NCBI GenBank assembly: GCA_964489425.1
Contig: CAZAYP010000016.1
Location: 18,772 to 82,771 of the forward strand
Origin: CAZAYP01 sp964489425 [NCBI: uncultured Verrucomicrobiota bacterium]
Lineage (GTDB): Bacteria > Verrucomicrobiota > Kiritimatiellia > RZYC01
Length of the DNA stretch: 64,000 nucleotides
Direction: 5' to 3'
A program made the position numbers and the translations under genes. The notes beneath the pieces were generated by a model, which saw nothing but the letters and a program-made list of their open reading frames with translations, ran no database searches and was not told where the DNA came from. Numbering within the stretch: the stretch's first letter is position 1; every line of letters begins with the position of its first letter. Positions 43,198-50,914 of this stretch are shown here, in pieces.

Positions 43198-44052
43198 ATT
43201 CTCTTTCCATCCGAGTTGCTCGACAAGTTGCTTGGTCTTTCGACTGACGTTCTCATCGGGGTCACTTAGCCCAATCCTGACGACTGGATATGCCAGAGGA
43301 CCTGCGTCGCGGATGATCGTCGCAGCGTTGGGTGTTGCCTGTGATTCGTTTCCCTTCGTGACCCAGAGGAATATGTCAAAGACATCGGGCGCAATTGATG
43401 GAAGGTTTCGCCCTATGATATCGGCCGATGAAGCCAGGCGCAGCATATACACGGTTGGGGAGTACTTTGCGTGACGAAGGAAATCCAGAGCCGCTTGTAT
43501 TTCTGGTGAAGGCTCCTTGGCCTCGATCTTCCGGATGGCGACAAATGCCGCGTAGTACGAGTACCACCCCTTCGGATTGTCGCGGAGCTGGCTAAGGTGT
43601 GGCAGAGCCATTTCGCTTCGGATGTCGCCAAGCGCCTTGATCGCATGGCGAACGTGCCACTCGTCACGGCCGCTCAGAAATGCAATGTAGACCTGCTCGG
43701 CGTCTCGATCAGGAATCCATGTAAGCGCATATGCTGCATGCTCGCGGACGTCTTCTGGTCCGTTGGCGAAGGCATCAATCAGTGCAGCGCGCGCGGCCTT
43801 GCTGTTGATCTGGCCAAGGCAGCGAACGGCGTAATATCGAACCCTGTCATTCTCATTCGTCAGGGCATCGCGGAGCGCCGGAACAGCGTCGTCTCCCATT
43901 CTCATCAGTATCCCGCAAGCCGTATTGCATGTGTGGTTTCCTTGGTCTTGAACCGCAAGATCGGCGACGAGTTGAGGGACATCCTTTTCTGCGATGGCAA
44001 GAGCAGTGCATGCCATGATCAGGAGCGCAGCTGTTGTTGCCGTGACTTTCAT
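43135..44052 (-). CDS. Secreted HEAT-repeat protein
   Basis: A 305-residue protein with signal peptide MKVTATTAALLIMACTALAI from ATG 44052. It consists of HEAT-like helical repeats: VPALRDALTNENDRVRYYAV, then AARAALIDAFANGPEDVREH, then EQVYIAFLSGRDEWHVRHAI. Such repeats serve as protein-binding scaffolds; no enzyme domain is seen. The Gly/Ala/Pro tail (GGADGAPAAGAPSAHP) is encoded by the arm and loop of the attC-like hairpin. It reads in the same direction as its island neighbours. Confidence 0.7.
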   Translation of the reverse strand: MKVTATTAALLIMACTALAIAEKDVPQLVADLAVQDQGNHTCNTACGILMRMGDDAVPALRDALTNENDRVRYYAVRCLGQINSKAARAALIDAFANGPEDVREHAAYALTWIPDRDAEQVYIAFLSGRDEWHVRHAIKALGDIRSEMALPHLSQLRDNPKGWYSYYAAFVAIRKIEAKEPSPEIQAALDFLRHAKYSPTVYMLRLASSADIIGRNLPSIAPDVFDIFLWVTKGNESQATPNAATIIRDAGPLAYPVVRIGLSDPDENVSRKTKQLVEQLGWKENLKQAGGADGAPAAGAPSAHP

Positions 44053-44060
44053 CTCATGAT

Positions 44061-44124
44061 CTCCAACGGTGCGCATGGACCTCGGCGCGTCTCCGCGCCG
44101 TAGTGTTCCGTGCTCTGGTTCGCC
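44061..44124 (-). repeat. attC-like recombination site 2
   Basis: On the minus strand GGCGAAC (44124-44118) and GTTGGAG (44067-44061) enclose an imperfect palindrome whose core is CGGCGCG-GAGA-CGCGCCG (7-bp stem, 44100-44083). The outer arms pair with several extra bases on one side. Total length is 64 bp. It fills the space between the MazF-like stop (44131) and the HEAT gene ATG (44052). Confidence 0.4.
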
Positions 44125-44130
44125 GCTCCC

Positions 44131-44475
44131 CTACAGGGCCATGATCAGTCGCAGGCCCTCATCGATTTGGAGCATGCTCTGCGAGTCAATACCCTTGATC
44201 CGCTCGGTGAGGCGTGTTCTGTCGAGGCTGATGAGTTGTGACACGTTGGCAACGGAGGGCTTCGGGAGCCCTGATGCGCGTGTTGACAACTGAACATTTC
44301 CGGGAGCGCTCGCGAGGTTCAGATTGGACGTTACCGCGGCGCAAATGACCGTACGGATCCCGCTGCGGTTGAATTCATCGGACTGAACAACGAGCACCGG
44401 CCTGCGGTACCCTGGTTCAGACCCGAGCGGCTCGGGAAGCGCTGCCCACCAGATTTCGCCGCGTTTCACTACCAT
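44131..44475 (-). CDS. MazF-like endoribonuclease toxin
   Basis: A 114-residue protein of the PemK/MazF family: VVKRGEIWWAALPEPLGSEP at the start, then GYRRPVLVVQSDEFNRSGI and TVICAAVTSNLNLASAPGNV. The GEIWWA and R-P-V-L-V-V-Q-S motifs are typical. MazF cleaves mRNA at short sequences when its antitoxin is lost. It overlaps the antitoxin gene by seven bases, antitoxin first. ATG 44475 is chosen because it starts at the conserved domain. Confidence 0.88.
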   Translation of the reverse strand: MVVKRGEIWWAALPEPLGSEPGYRRPVLVVQSDEFNRSGIRTVICAAVTSNLNLASAPGNVQLSTRASGLPKPSVANVSQLISLDRTRLTERIKGIDSQSMLQIDEGLRLIMAL

Positions 44476-44705
44476 TCTTCCTTGGGGATGGATATCGCCT
44501 GCAACCACTCCAGGACGGGATCAAGAGACGAGTCCTCCTTCGCGTAAATCTCGTTCAATCTGCGAGTGACATCTTCTCCGCGGTGCCTCTGAACGTACTC
44601 GTCAACCGCGACCGTGAAGAGCGCGCTCCGCGTCATCTTGCGGCGGCGAGCGAATACTTCTGCGCGCGAGAACACCGCGTCCGGCACGGATATCGCTGTT
44701 TTCAT
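44469..44705 (-). CDS. MazE-like ribbon-helix-helix antitoxin
   Basis: A 78-residue protein starting MKTAISVPDAVFSRAEVFAR, a typical ribbon-helix-helix strand and helix, with KMTRSALFTVAVDEYVQRHR as the second helix. The acidic tail ending WLQAISIPKEEW would bind the toxin. It is the antitoxin of the MazF-like gene that overlaps it by seven bases. ATG 44705 is preferred over an upstream ATG at 44747. The pair probably autoregulates its own promoter. Confidence 0.82.
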   Translation of the reverse strand: MKTAISVPDAVFSRAEVFARRRKMTRSALFTVAVDEYVQRHRGEDVTRRLNEIYAKEDSSLDPVLEWLQAISIPKEEW

Positions 44706-44800
44706 GATAGACAAGGTATAACGCTGGTAATACGGCGTCAAGTCCATTGCCTACTCTTGCGGCGAACACGGGGTGTTTATGCTTAAATTCAGCAATTACG

Positions 44801-45886
44801 TCAACAGAAACCGTGAAATCTCAAGATTGATGGGGTTTTGATGGTGTCATCTTCCGCGGATCGAAACCAGCCCCGCGATTCCGCCGCGCGCTGGGTTTCG
44901 GCCAGGTAGTCGGGGAACCAGGCAGGCGCGGTGTCGAATGCGGGCCAGTCGGGCAACAGGCGGGGCACCATGCGCCGGGCGGGCAACGGCCAGGCAGCCA
45001 GCATGTCCGGGGTGGGGAACGCGGACAGGGGGGTGCCGGTACGGTCGCGGAACAGGGCCAGGTCCAGGGCACAGAACACCCAGGGCAGCGCGGCGTCAAG
45101 GCCCAGCAACTCGGTCCGGCCCGCGGCCGCGTCCAGGTCGAACCGGTAACGGAAAATGCCGAAGTTGACGGCGTCCACCCGGCGGAGGAGGCCGGCCGGG
45201 GTGTCGAAGTCGCCCTGCAGCAGGCCGCGGGCGTGGTGCCAGCGCCAGTAGCCGGCCAGAATGGATTTGGCCGTGTCGCGGCGCAGGTGCGCGCAGCGCG
45301 CGGCCGGTTCATAGACCAGGGTGTGGCCGGCGGCATACAGCGCCTCGCTCATCAGCCGGTCCTCGTTGTTGGTGCGGCAGCGCTCGTCGTAGCCGCCGGC
45401 GGCGCGCAGGGCCTCGGCATCGAAGAGCGTGTTGGAACCGAAGAGGAACCGCGGGTTGCGCAGCCGGGTGGCGCCCCAGTGCTGGGCCATGTGCACGCTG
45501 CGCCAGCGGTCGCCCAGGTCCTGGTCGAACCGTTCGCGCAGGGCGCCGCCCGCGCCGGTGGCTGGTTCCTGGTCCAGGGCGGCTTCGAGCGCGGCCAGCC
45601 AGCCCGGTTCCGGCACGACGTCCGCGTCCAGGGCCGCGATCCGCGGGGTCTGGCAGAGCCCGAGCGCCGAGTTGCGGGCCGCGGCCAGGCCGCAGTTGGC
45701 CGGGTGGCGGAGGATCTCCACGCCGGCCAGCTGGAGCGGCGGCTGGGAATAGTCGTCGATGAACAGCACCCGGTCCGGCGGCCGGGTCTGTCCGCGGATG
45801 GCGGCCACGACCTGCTGGGCGCAGGCGTGCGCGTTATAAAACGGCACGTACAGCGTGATGGGTTTTCCCGTCGGCATGATTACCAT
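44801..45886 (-). CDS. Family 2 glycosyltransferase
   Basis: A 361-residue GT2 enzyme: KPITLYVPFYNAHACAQQVV at the start, RVLFIDDYSQPP as the nucleotide site, NCGLAAARNSALGL as the acceptor loop, AALDADVVPEPGWL as the D-x-D metal motif, and GGYDERCRTNNEDRLMSEAL as the catalytic E-D region. A helical C-terminal part of about 150 residues has no assigned role. ATG 45886 or 45877 may be the start. It is divergent from the sugar-nucleotide epimerase gene, and the two probably serve the same surface polysaccharide. Confidence 0.85.
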   Translation of the reverse strand: MVIMPTGKPITLYVPFYNAHACAQQVVAAIRGQTRPPDRVLFIDDYSQPPLQLAGVEILRHPANCGLAAARNSALGLCQTPRIAALDADVVPEPGWLAALEAALDQEPATGAGGALRERFDQDLGDRWRSVHMAQHWGATRLRNPRFLFGSNTLFDAEALRAAGGYDERCRTNNEDRLMSEALYAAGHTLVYEPAARCAHLRRDTAKSILAGYWRWHHARGLLQGDFDTPAGLLRRVDAVNFGIFRYRFDLDAAAGRTELLGLDAALPWVFCALDLALFRDRTGTPLSAFPTPDMLAAWPLPARRMVPRLLPDWPAFDTAPAWFPDYLAETQRAAESRGWFRSAEDDTIKTPSILRFHGFC

Positions 45887-45941
45887 TTACTTGAAATCGA
45901 GTTCCGGATAAATAGAAAAGAATTTTGCGAGGATCACATCC

Positions 45942-47015
45942 ATGAATAAAGTATTGATTACCGGGTCCAACGGGCTGATCGGGTCGGAAGCGGTGCGCTT
46001 CTTCTGCGAGCGCGGATTCGACGTCGTGGGCCTGGACAACGATATGCGGGCGTATTTCTTCGGCCCGGAAGCCTCCACGCGCTGGGTGGAGCAGGAACTG
46101 CTCGGCCAGTACAAGAACTACCAGTCCTTCGTGATGGACATTCGCGATCAGCAGGCCATCAACAAGATCTTCAGCGAGCATGGCCGGGACGTGAAGCTGG
46201 TTATCCACACCGCGGCGCAGCCGTCGCACGACTGGGCGGCGCGCGAGCCCCAAACCGATTTCTCGGTCAATGCCAACGGCACCCTGAACGTGCTGGAGGC
46301 CTGCCGCCAGCATTGTCCCGAGGCGGTATTCATTTTCACCTCCACGAACAAGGTGTACGGCGACACGCCCAACCACCTGCCGCTGGTTGAGCTGGACCTG
46401 CGGTACGAGGTGGCGCCGGACCACCCGTACGCCGCGCGGGGCATCGACGAGACCATGTCCATTGACCAGAACCTGCACTCGCTCTTCGGCGCGTCCAAGG
46501 TGGCGGCCGACGTGCTCACCCAGGAATACGGCCGCTATTTCGGGATGAAGACCGCATGTTTCCGGGGCGGATGCCTGACTGGCCCGGCGCATTCCGGCGC
46601 CGAGCTGCACGGGTTCCTGGCGTACCTGATGAAGTGCGCGGTGCAGCGCCGGCCGTACCGCGTCTACGGCTACAAGGGCAAACAGGTGCGCGACAACATC
46701 CACAGCTTTGACCTGGTCAACGCGTTCTACCATTTTTTCCAGAACCCGCGTTCCGGCGAGGTGTACAACATGGGCGGCAGTCGCCACAGCAACTGCTCCA
46801 TGCTGGAGGCCGTGGCCAAGTGCGAGGAGCTTTCCGGCAACAAGATGATCACCCAGTACGTCGAAACCAACCGCATCGGCGACCACATCTGGTGGATTTC
46901 CGACGTGTCCCGGTTCCAGGCGCATTACCCGCAGTGGCGCTACACCCGCAACATCGATGATATCCTCAAGGATATTTACACGGCCAACCGGGACCGCTGG
47001 CGCAGCCAGGCATGA
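45942..47015 (+). CDS. NAD-dependent sugar epimerase (CDP-paratose 2-epimerase-like)
   Basis: A 357-residue short-chain dehydrogenase/reductase protein. [18 protein letters not shown] is the NAD-binding G-x-x-G-x-x-G motif, [16 protein letters not shown] holds the catalytic Ser/Thr, and [20 protein letters not shown] holds the active-site lysine, with F where most family members have [21 protein letters not shown] is typical of CDP-tyvelose/paratose epimerases as I recall them. GAGGATCAC precedes ATG 45942. The product is a nucleotide sugar for surface glycan, in line with the divergent glycosyltransferase. Confidence 0.82.
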   Translation: MNKVLITGSNGLIGSEAVRFFCERGFDVVGLDNDMRAYFFGPEASTRWVEQELLGQYKNYQSFVMDIRDQQAINKIFSEHGRDVKLVIHTAAQPSHDWAAREPQTDFSVNANGTLNVLEACRQHCPEAVFIFTSTNKVYGDTPNHLPLVELDLRYEVAPDHPYAARGIDETMSIDQNLHSLFGASKVAADVLTQEYGRYFGMKTACFRGGCLTGPAHSGAELHGFLAYLMKCAVQRRPYRVYGYKGKQVRDNIHSFDLVNAFYHFFQNPRSGEVYNMGGSRHSNCSMLEAVAKCEELSGNKMITQYVETNRIGDHIWWISDVSRFQAHYPQWRYTRNIDDILKDIYTANRDRWRSQA

Positions 47016-47087
47016 ACCACACCATGGGCCCAACGCCTCTGACGTCCCGACGCGAACGCCTGGGCGGCGCGCCCCAAGCGGCGTCGC

Positions 47088-47190
47088 GCCCGGCAGCCGG
47101 GCTTGCCGCCGCACACCACACCAGGTGGCCCGCCGTTATTTTGGAGTGCGGCGACAACGAGTCCGCGAGGCGGCGCCGCTTTGCCACCTT
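47088..47190. repeat. GC-rich hairpins, REP-like element
   Basis: The first part of the 425-base gap after the epimerase has no gene. It holds GCCCGGC-A-GCCGGGC (47088-47102) and a longer imperfect palindrome at about 47138-47190 in which GCGGCG and CGCCGC pair. The second, with its TTTTGGAGTGCGGCG start, looks like a dispersed intergenic repeat of PVC genomes; only one copy is in this window. Confidence 0.35.
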
Positions 47191-47211
47191 TGAACCCAGA
47201 AATAGCAGATG

Positions 47212-47385
47212 AACTACGAAACACGCGAATTACGCGAATGCATCCCGTTGACTCTCTGCTAAATATGTACGGTAATGGCCCGAATTCTTCCTGCACCCAA
47301 CAGGTGAACGATGTTATTCTCAGCTTGTTCGCCCGTTCCTCTTTCTGCGGCAACGAGTTTCGCGTTATTCGCGTGTTTCGTAGTT
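47212..47385. mobile_element. 174-bp MITE-like element with 27-bp terminal inverted repeats
   Basis: AACTACGAAACACGCGAATT begins the left end (47212-47238); the right end (47359-47385) is its reverse complement with one mismatch in 27. The ends contain a short tandem of CGCGAAT units. The 120 bp between them code for nothing convincing on either strand. No clear target duplication is visible. It is probably mobilised in trans or spread as a repeat. Confidence 0.65.
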
Positions 47386-47440
47386 AATTCAAATGCTGAA
47401 TTTAGGTTGAACACAGCGAAGCACCGAAAGGATTACCCCC

Positions 47441-48220
47441 ATGACCTCTTTGCTGACTGATCAGGAAACCCGGGACCTGCTGGAGATCGCCCGCCAGGCC
47501 GCCGTGGCTGCGGCCGGGCACCTGCAAGCCGGCCGCGCCCACCTGCGCCAGCTTGCGGCCATCGAGGAGGGCGGCCGCGAGGTCAAGCTGCTGGCTGACC
47601 AGGTCGTCAACGACATCCTTGTGGCGCGCCTGCAGGAGACCGGGCTGGGCATCCTCAGCGAGGAGAGCGGCCGTCAGGACGGCCGGCGCCGCCCGGACTT
47701 GTTCTGGGTCATCGACCCGTTGGACGGCACGGTCAATTTCCAGCGCGGCATCGATTATTGCGGGATTTCCATCGGGCTGTGCGGCCCGGAGGACCGGCCG
47801 CTGGCCGGCGTGATCTACGACTTGCACCGCGACGAGGTGGCCCTGGGCATTAGCGGCCAGCTGGCGGAACTCAACGGCCGGCCCATGCACGTGTCTTCCG
47901 TGACCGATCCGCGGCAGGGGATCCTGACCACGGGCTTCACCGCGCGCATGGCGTTTGAGCCGGCGGCGCTGGAAGAAATTATCCGCCACATCATGAAGTT
48001 CCAGAAGATCCGCATGATGGGCTGCGCGGTGCATTCGCTGCTCATGCTGGCCACGGGCAAGGTGGATGCCTATTACGAAAAAGACATCATGCTGTGGGAC
48101 ATCGCCGCCGGCTTGGCCATGATCGAAGCCGCCGGCGGGGTTTGGACCTGGGAACCCGGATCGCGGCCATACAGCAAGATTATCCGCGCAGCCAACCCGG
48201 AGCTTATCCGCCACCTCTGA
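47441..48220 (+). CDS. Inositol-monophosphatase family phosphatase
   Basis: A 259-residue protein. GILSEESGRQ and FWVIDPLDGTVNFQRGI are the two metal-binding motifs, and MLWDIAAGLAMIEAAGGVW is the C-terminal one. The family hydrolyses inositol-1-phosphate, 3'-phosphoadenosine 5'-phosphate (CysQ) or fructose bisphosphate; which applies here is open. AAAGGA precedes ATG 47441 at a normal distance. It stands alone between the MITE and the structured intergenic region. Confidence 0.88.
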   Translation: MTSLLTDQETRDLLEIARQAAVAAAGHLQAGRAHLRQLAAIEEGGREVKLLADQVVNDILVARLQETGLGILSEESGRQDGRRRPDLFWVIDPLDGTVNFQRGIDYCGISIGLCGPEDRPLAGVIYDLHRDEVALGISGQLAELNGRPMHVSSVTDPRQGILTTGFTARMAFEPAALEEIIRHIMKFQKIRMMGCAVHSLLMLATGKVDAYYEKDIMLWDIAAGLAMIEAAGGVWTWEPGSRPYSKIIRAANPELIRHL

Positions 48221-48230
48221 TTGATTTTAG

Positions 48231-48247
48231 CCACTCCTGGAGAGTGG
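48231..48247 (+). terminator. Short hairpin after the phosphatase gene
   Basis: CCACTC-CTGGA-GAGTGG forms a 6-bp stem 11 bases after the stop codon. There is no U-tract, so termination would be weak or Rho-dependent. Confidence 0.3.
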
Positions 48248-48273
48248 CGTGCGTCTATCGACTGCGTTGCCTT

Positions 48274-48303
48274 TTGTATCCGATCACAATCCGCATTTAT
48301 AAC
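48274..48303 (+). promoter_or_regulatory. Candidate promoter in the 484-base gap
   Basis: TTGTAT (48274-48279), an 18-bp spacer and TATAAC (48298-48303). It would drive the structured region at 48438-48645 and the small gene beyond. Confidence 0.3.
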
Positions 48304-48437
48304 TATCTGTTGTAAAAGCGGATAAGAAATATCGTCCTGCTGTTTCTCCATTTCTCCATCAGTTGGCACGATCCTAGCATTAAATCATGCCAGAGAAAGC
48401 AAACGGCAATGAATACTAGATACCAAAATGCGGCAGT

Positions 48438-48645
48438 GCGGCAAGTCAGGCTGAAAAGGAAAGTGGTCAGCCGGTTGCCCGAACTGCGTCGGCAACTCAC
48501 GGGCACCTCGTTGCCGAACCTCGCTACTTTTCGACGAACACGGGACGAAAGTCCGGCCTCGCGTGGAGGCTGAACGGCGCGAGCGTTGAGTGTTCCGCGG
48601 CAGGGGAGAAGGGCGGGGGAGGGTGTCGGAAGGCATCCTCCCCCG
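48438..48645 (+). ncRNA. Candidate structured RNA (leader or sRNA)
   Basis: A 208-base stretch without a gene folds locally from end to end. Hairpin 1: GGCAA/TTGCC (48440-48444 with 48475-48479) and GGCTGA/TCAGCC (48449-48454 with 48467-48472). Hairpin 2: TCGGCAAC/GTTGCCGA (48489-48496 with 48510-48517). Its loop CGGGCA can pair back to TGCCCG at 48476-48481. A four-way junction is closed by GAACAC/GTGTTC (48536-48541 with 48590-48595) and holds GGAC-GAAA-GTCC, GCCTC/GAGGC and a GCGA-capped stem. It ends in CGGGGGAGG/CCTCCCCCG (48614-48622 with 48637-48645), a terminator-like stem followed by TTTGAT. I cannot match it to a known RNA family. Confidence 0.45.
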
Positions 48646-48704
48646 TTTGATAAAGAAAAGACCATACAGAATGCAGTCCCAAGGGTAACTTAATAAGTAT
48701 CAGG

Positions 48705-48947
48705 ATGGATAACGCTATGAAAAAGCAAGGCTTGGAACAGTTGCAGGATCACATGGCCATGCGTCTGTTCATTGCGGTGATGCAGGAGAAGTACAGCCAG
48801 GCCATGCAGCGCGCGGAGCCCGCGCATATCCTGGAAGCGGCGGCGGCTTTAACCATTGCGTATGTTCGGATCGGCAACGTGCTGCTGGCGCAGAAGTGGG
48901 CGGATGAATTCTGGGCGCGGTCGTCCGGCGTGGGCTTTGGCGTATAA
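48705..48947 (+). CDS. Uncharacterised small helical protein
   Basis: An 80-residue protein starting MDNAMKKQGLEQLQDHMAMR; a second ATG at 48717 is possible. It is almost entirely helical with alanine-rich surfaces (AHILEAAAALTIAYVRIGNV) and no known motif. It lies 60 bases beyond the terminator-like hairpin of the candidate RNA and 90 bases before aroC. Confidence 0.5.
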   Translation: MDNAMKKQGLEQLQDHMAMRLFIAVMQEKYSQAMQRAEPAHILEAAAALTIAYVRIGNVLLAQKWADEFWARSSGVGFGV

Positions 48948-49037
48948 ACGGATCGTCCGTTTTTTCTTCCCGGCGTGGTACGCAAAAAGTTGCCAGCCGG
49001 CCAGGTGTGTTTTAGTATCCCTTTTGGAATCCAATTC

Positions 49038-50135
49038 ATGGGCAACACGTTTGGAACATCTTTCAGGGTGACCACGTTTGGTGAGTCGCACGGGGCCATG
49101 ATCGGCGCGGTGATCGACGGGTGCCCGGCGCGCGTCACCCTGCGCGCTGCCGACATCCAGGCGCAGGTTGACCGGCGCCGTCCGGGCCGGACCGACCTTG
49201 CCACGGGCCGGCGCGAGGAAGACCAGGTGGCCATCCTGTCCGGCTTGCAGGGCGACCTGACCCTGGGCACGCCGATCGCCTTGGGCGTGACCAACCGCGA
49301 CGCGCGCCCGGGCGACTACGCCGCCCTGGCCGACATCCCGCGCCCGTCGCATGCGGATTACACGTACCAAGCCAAGTACGGCATCCGCGCCGCCAGCGGC
49401 GGCGGCCGCGCCAGCGCGCGCGAAACCGTGGTGCGGGTGGCCGCCGGCGCGGTCGCGGAACAATTTCTGGCCCAGCGCTTCGGGGTGACCATTGTTGCCT
49501 GGGCCAGCGCCGTCGGCGCGGTGGACGCGCCGGACCTGGCCGAGCGTCCGCTCACGCGCGCGGACGTGGACGCCAGTGCGGTGCGCTGCCCGGACGCGGC
49601 AGCCGCGGAGCAGATGGAGGCCGAGATCCGCCGCGCCCGGGCTGAGTTGGACTCCGTGGGCGGCGTGGTCACCTGTGTGTGCCGCGGGGTGCCTGCCGGC
49701 TGGGGCGAACCGGTGTTCGACAAGCTGACCGCGCTCCTGGCGCATGCCATGCTCTCGATCCCGGCGGCCAAGGGATTTGAGTTCGGGTCGGGTTTTTCCG
49801 CAACCCGCCTGCGAGGGTCGCAACACAATGACGCATTTATCATGAAAAATGGCCATCTGGGCACCCGGACCAACCGCAGCGGCGGCATCCAGGGCGGGAT
49901 CTCGAACGGCGAGCCGGTGGTGTTCCGCGTGGCGTTCAAGCCCGTGGCGACCATCGCCCAGCCCCAGGCCACGGTGGATTTTGCCGGTCAGCCGGCCACG
50001 CTGGAATGCCGCGGGCGGCATGACCCTTGCGTGGTGGCGCGGGCGGTGCCCGTAGTGGAGGCCATGGCCGCGCTGGTCCTGGCGGACCTCGCGTTGCGCC
50101 AGCAGGCGCAGCTCTTGGCGGCGGCCATCCCATGA
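49038..50135 (+). CDS. aroC: Chorismate synthase
   Basis: A 365-residue enzyme starting MGNTFGTSFRVTTFGESHG, which fixes ATG 49038; the frame is open further upstream but homologues start here. IDGCPARVTL, RRPGRTDLATGRREEDQV and GIRAASGGGRASARET are the FMN and substrate signatures, and SNGEPVVFRVAFKPVATI is near the end. It converts EPSP to chorismate, the last shikimate step, using reduced FMN. The stop overlaps the next gene by four bases. Confidence 0.96.
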   Translation: MGNTFGTSFRVTTFGESHGAMIGAVIDGCPARVTLRAADIQAQVDRRRPGRTDLATGRREEDQVAILSGLQGDLTLGTPIALGVTNRDARPGDYAALADIPRPSHADYTYQAKYGIRAASGGGRASARETVVRVAAGAVAEQFLAQRFGVTIVAWASAVGAVDAPDLAERPLTRADVDASAVRCPDAAAAEQMEAEIRRARAELDSVGGVVTCVCRGVPAGWGEPVFDKLTALLAHAMLSIPAAKGFEFGSGFSATRLRGSQHNDAFIMKNGHLGTRTNRSGGIQGGISNGEPVVFRVAFKPVATIAQPQATVDFAGQPATLECRGRHDPCVVARAVPVVEAMAALVLADLALRQQAQLLAAAIP

Positions 50136-50881
50136 AAAAGGATAAGGACATGAAGCCGAACCATGCCGATCCCAAGTCCACGGAGGCCTCCGTGGCCCGT
50201 GCCACGGTTCAGGTGCCGGAGGTCCAGGGCCCTGTGGCCGCGGGCCAGCGCCGCAACTGGCTGCAGCGCCTGTTCGGCCGCGGCGAGACGCGTGACCGCC
50301 AGGTCGCCGTGCTGCAGCAGGGGTACCTGGAGCTGCTGGACCTCATGCGCGGCATCCGCCAGCACCTCGCCGCGCAGGAAGAGGCGCAGCGCCGCCTGGC
50401 TGGGCAACTGGAACACCTGCCGGCAGCCGTGGACGGCCTGAAATCCATCGGCGTGGCCGCGCAGCAGCAGAACGAAATTTTCGGCTTGCTCAAGCAGCGG
50501 TTCGAATCCTCCGCGCGGCACGACCAGCAACTGACCGACAGCATGAACCAGTTTCGCCAGACCCTGACCATGATGGACGAAACCAACCGGACCACGGCCC
50601 AGACCATCTCCGAACTGGCGGAGCGCACGTGGGAGGCCGAGGAACTGGCCCGCTCCGTGCTGATCCGGTCCCAGCGCCGGTTTGCGTTCCTGGCCGTGGT
50701 TTTGCTGCTCGTCGCGCTCCTGCTGGCCGGCAGCGGCTTCTACCTGTTTGCCGATTCGGGGCGGCTGGAGAAAGTCCGATCATTGCCGACCTTGCAGTGG
50801 GCGCGCGACGTGCTTTTCGCTCCGCCCGGCCATGTCCGGCCCAACCCGCCGGGCGCGCCCGCCCAGTTGCCCGCGCCCTGA
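50132..50881 (+). CDS. Membrane-anchored coiled-coil protein, unknown
   Basis: A 249-residue protein translated from an ATGA overlap with aroC; ATG 50150 is another start. Residues about 60-185 are heptad-like helices rich in Gln, Glu and Leu (QQGYLELLDLMRGIRQHLAA), followed by one membrane helix (about 190-210, FLAVVLLLVALLLAGSGFYL) and a proline-rich tail. No catalytic motif is seen. Topology suggests a large cytoplasmic coiled coil with a short outer part. No functional tie to aroC is evident. Confidence 0.6.
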   Translation: MKKDKDMKPNHADPKSTEASVARATVQVPEVQGPVAAGQRRNWLQRLFGRGETRDRQVAVLQQGYLELLDLMRGIRQHLAAQEEAQRRLAGQLEHLPAAVDGLKSIGVAAQQQNEIFGLLKQRFESSARHDQQLTDSMNQFRQTLTMMDETNRTTAQTISELAERTWEAEELARSVLIRSQRRFAFLAVVLLLVALLLAGSGFYLFADSGRLEKVRSLPTLQWARDVLFAPPGHVRPNPPGAPAQLPAP

Positions 50882-50914
50882 CGGCGCGCCGCGGTGGGCG
50901 CCAGGCAATCTCCG

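Noticed and set aside
44118-44767. GCGGCGAAC/GTTCGCCGC inverted pair flanking the MazEF genes
   Set aside because: Nine-base match over 650 bases may be chance; kept only as part of the attC-like site at 44061-44124.
39801-44800. Duplicated tRNA-Lys end as island attachment site
   Set aside because: I could not find a second copy of the tRNA 3' end or anticodon arm near the far edge of the island.
47103-47390. Short open frames inside the MITE-like region
   Set aside because: They cross the inverted repeats, have no ribosome sites and read as repeat translation.
48536-48600. RNase P RNA, hammerhead ribozyme or group II intron domain V because of GACGAAAGTCCGG
   Set aside because: The other conserved RNase P segments, the CUGAUGA core and the domain V catalytic triad are all missing.
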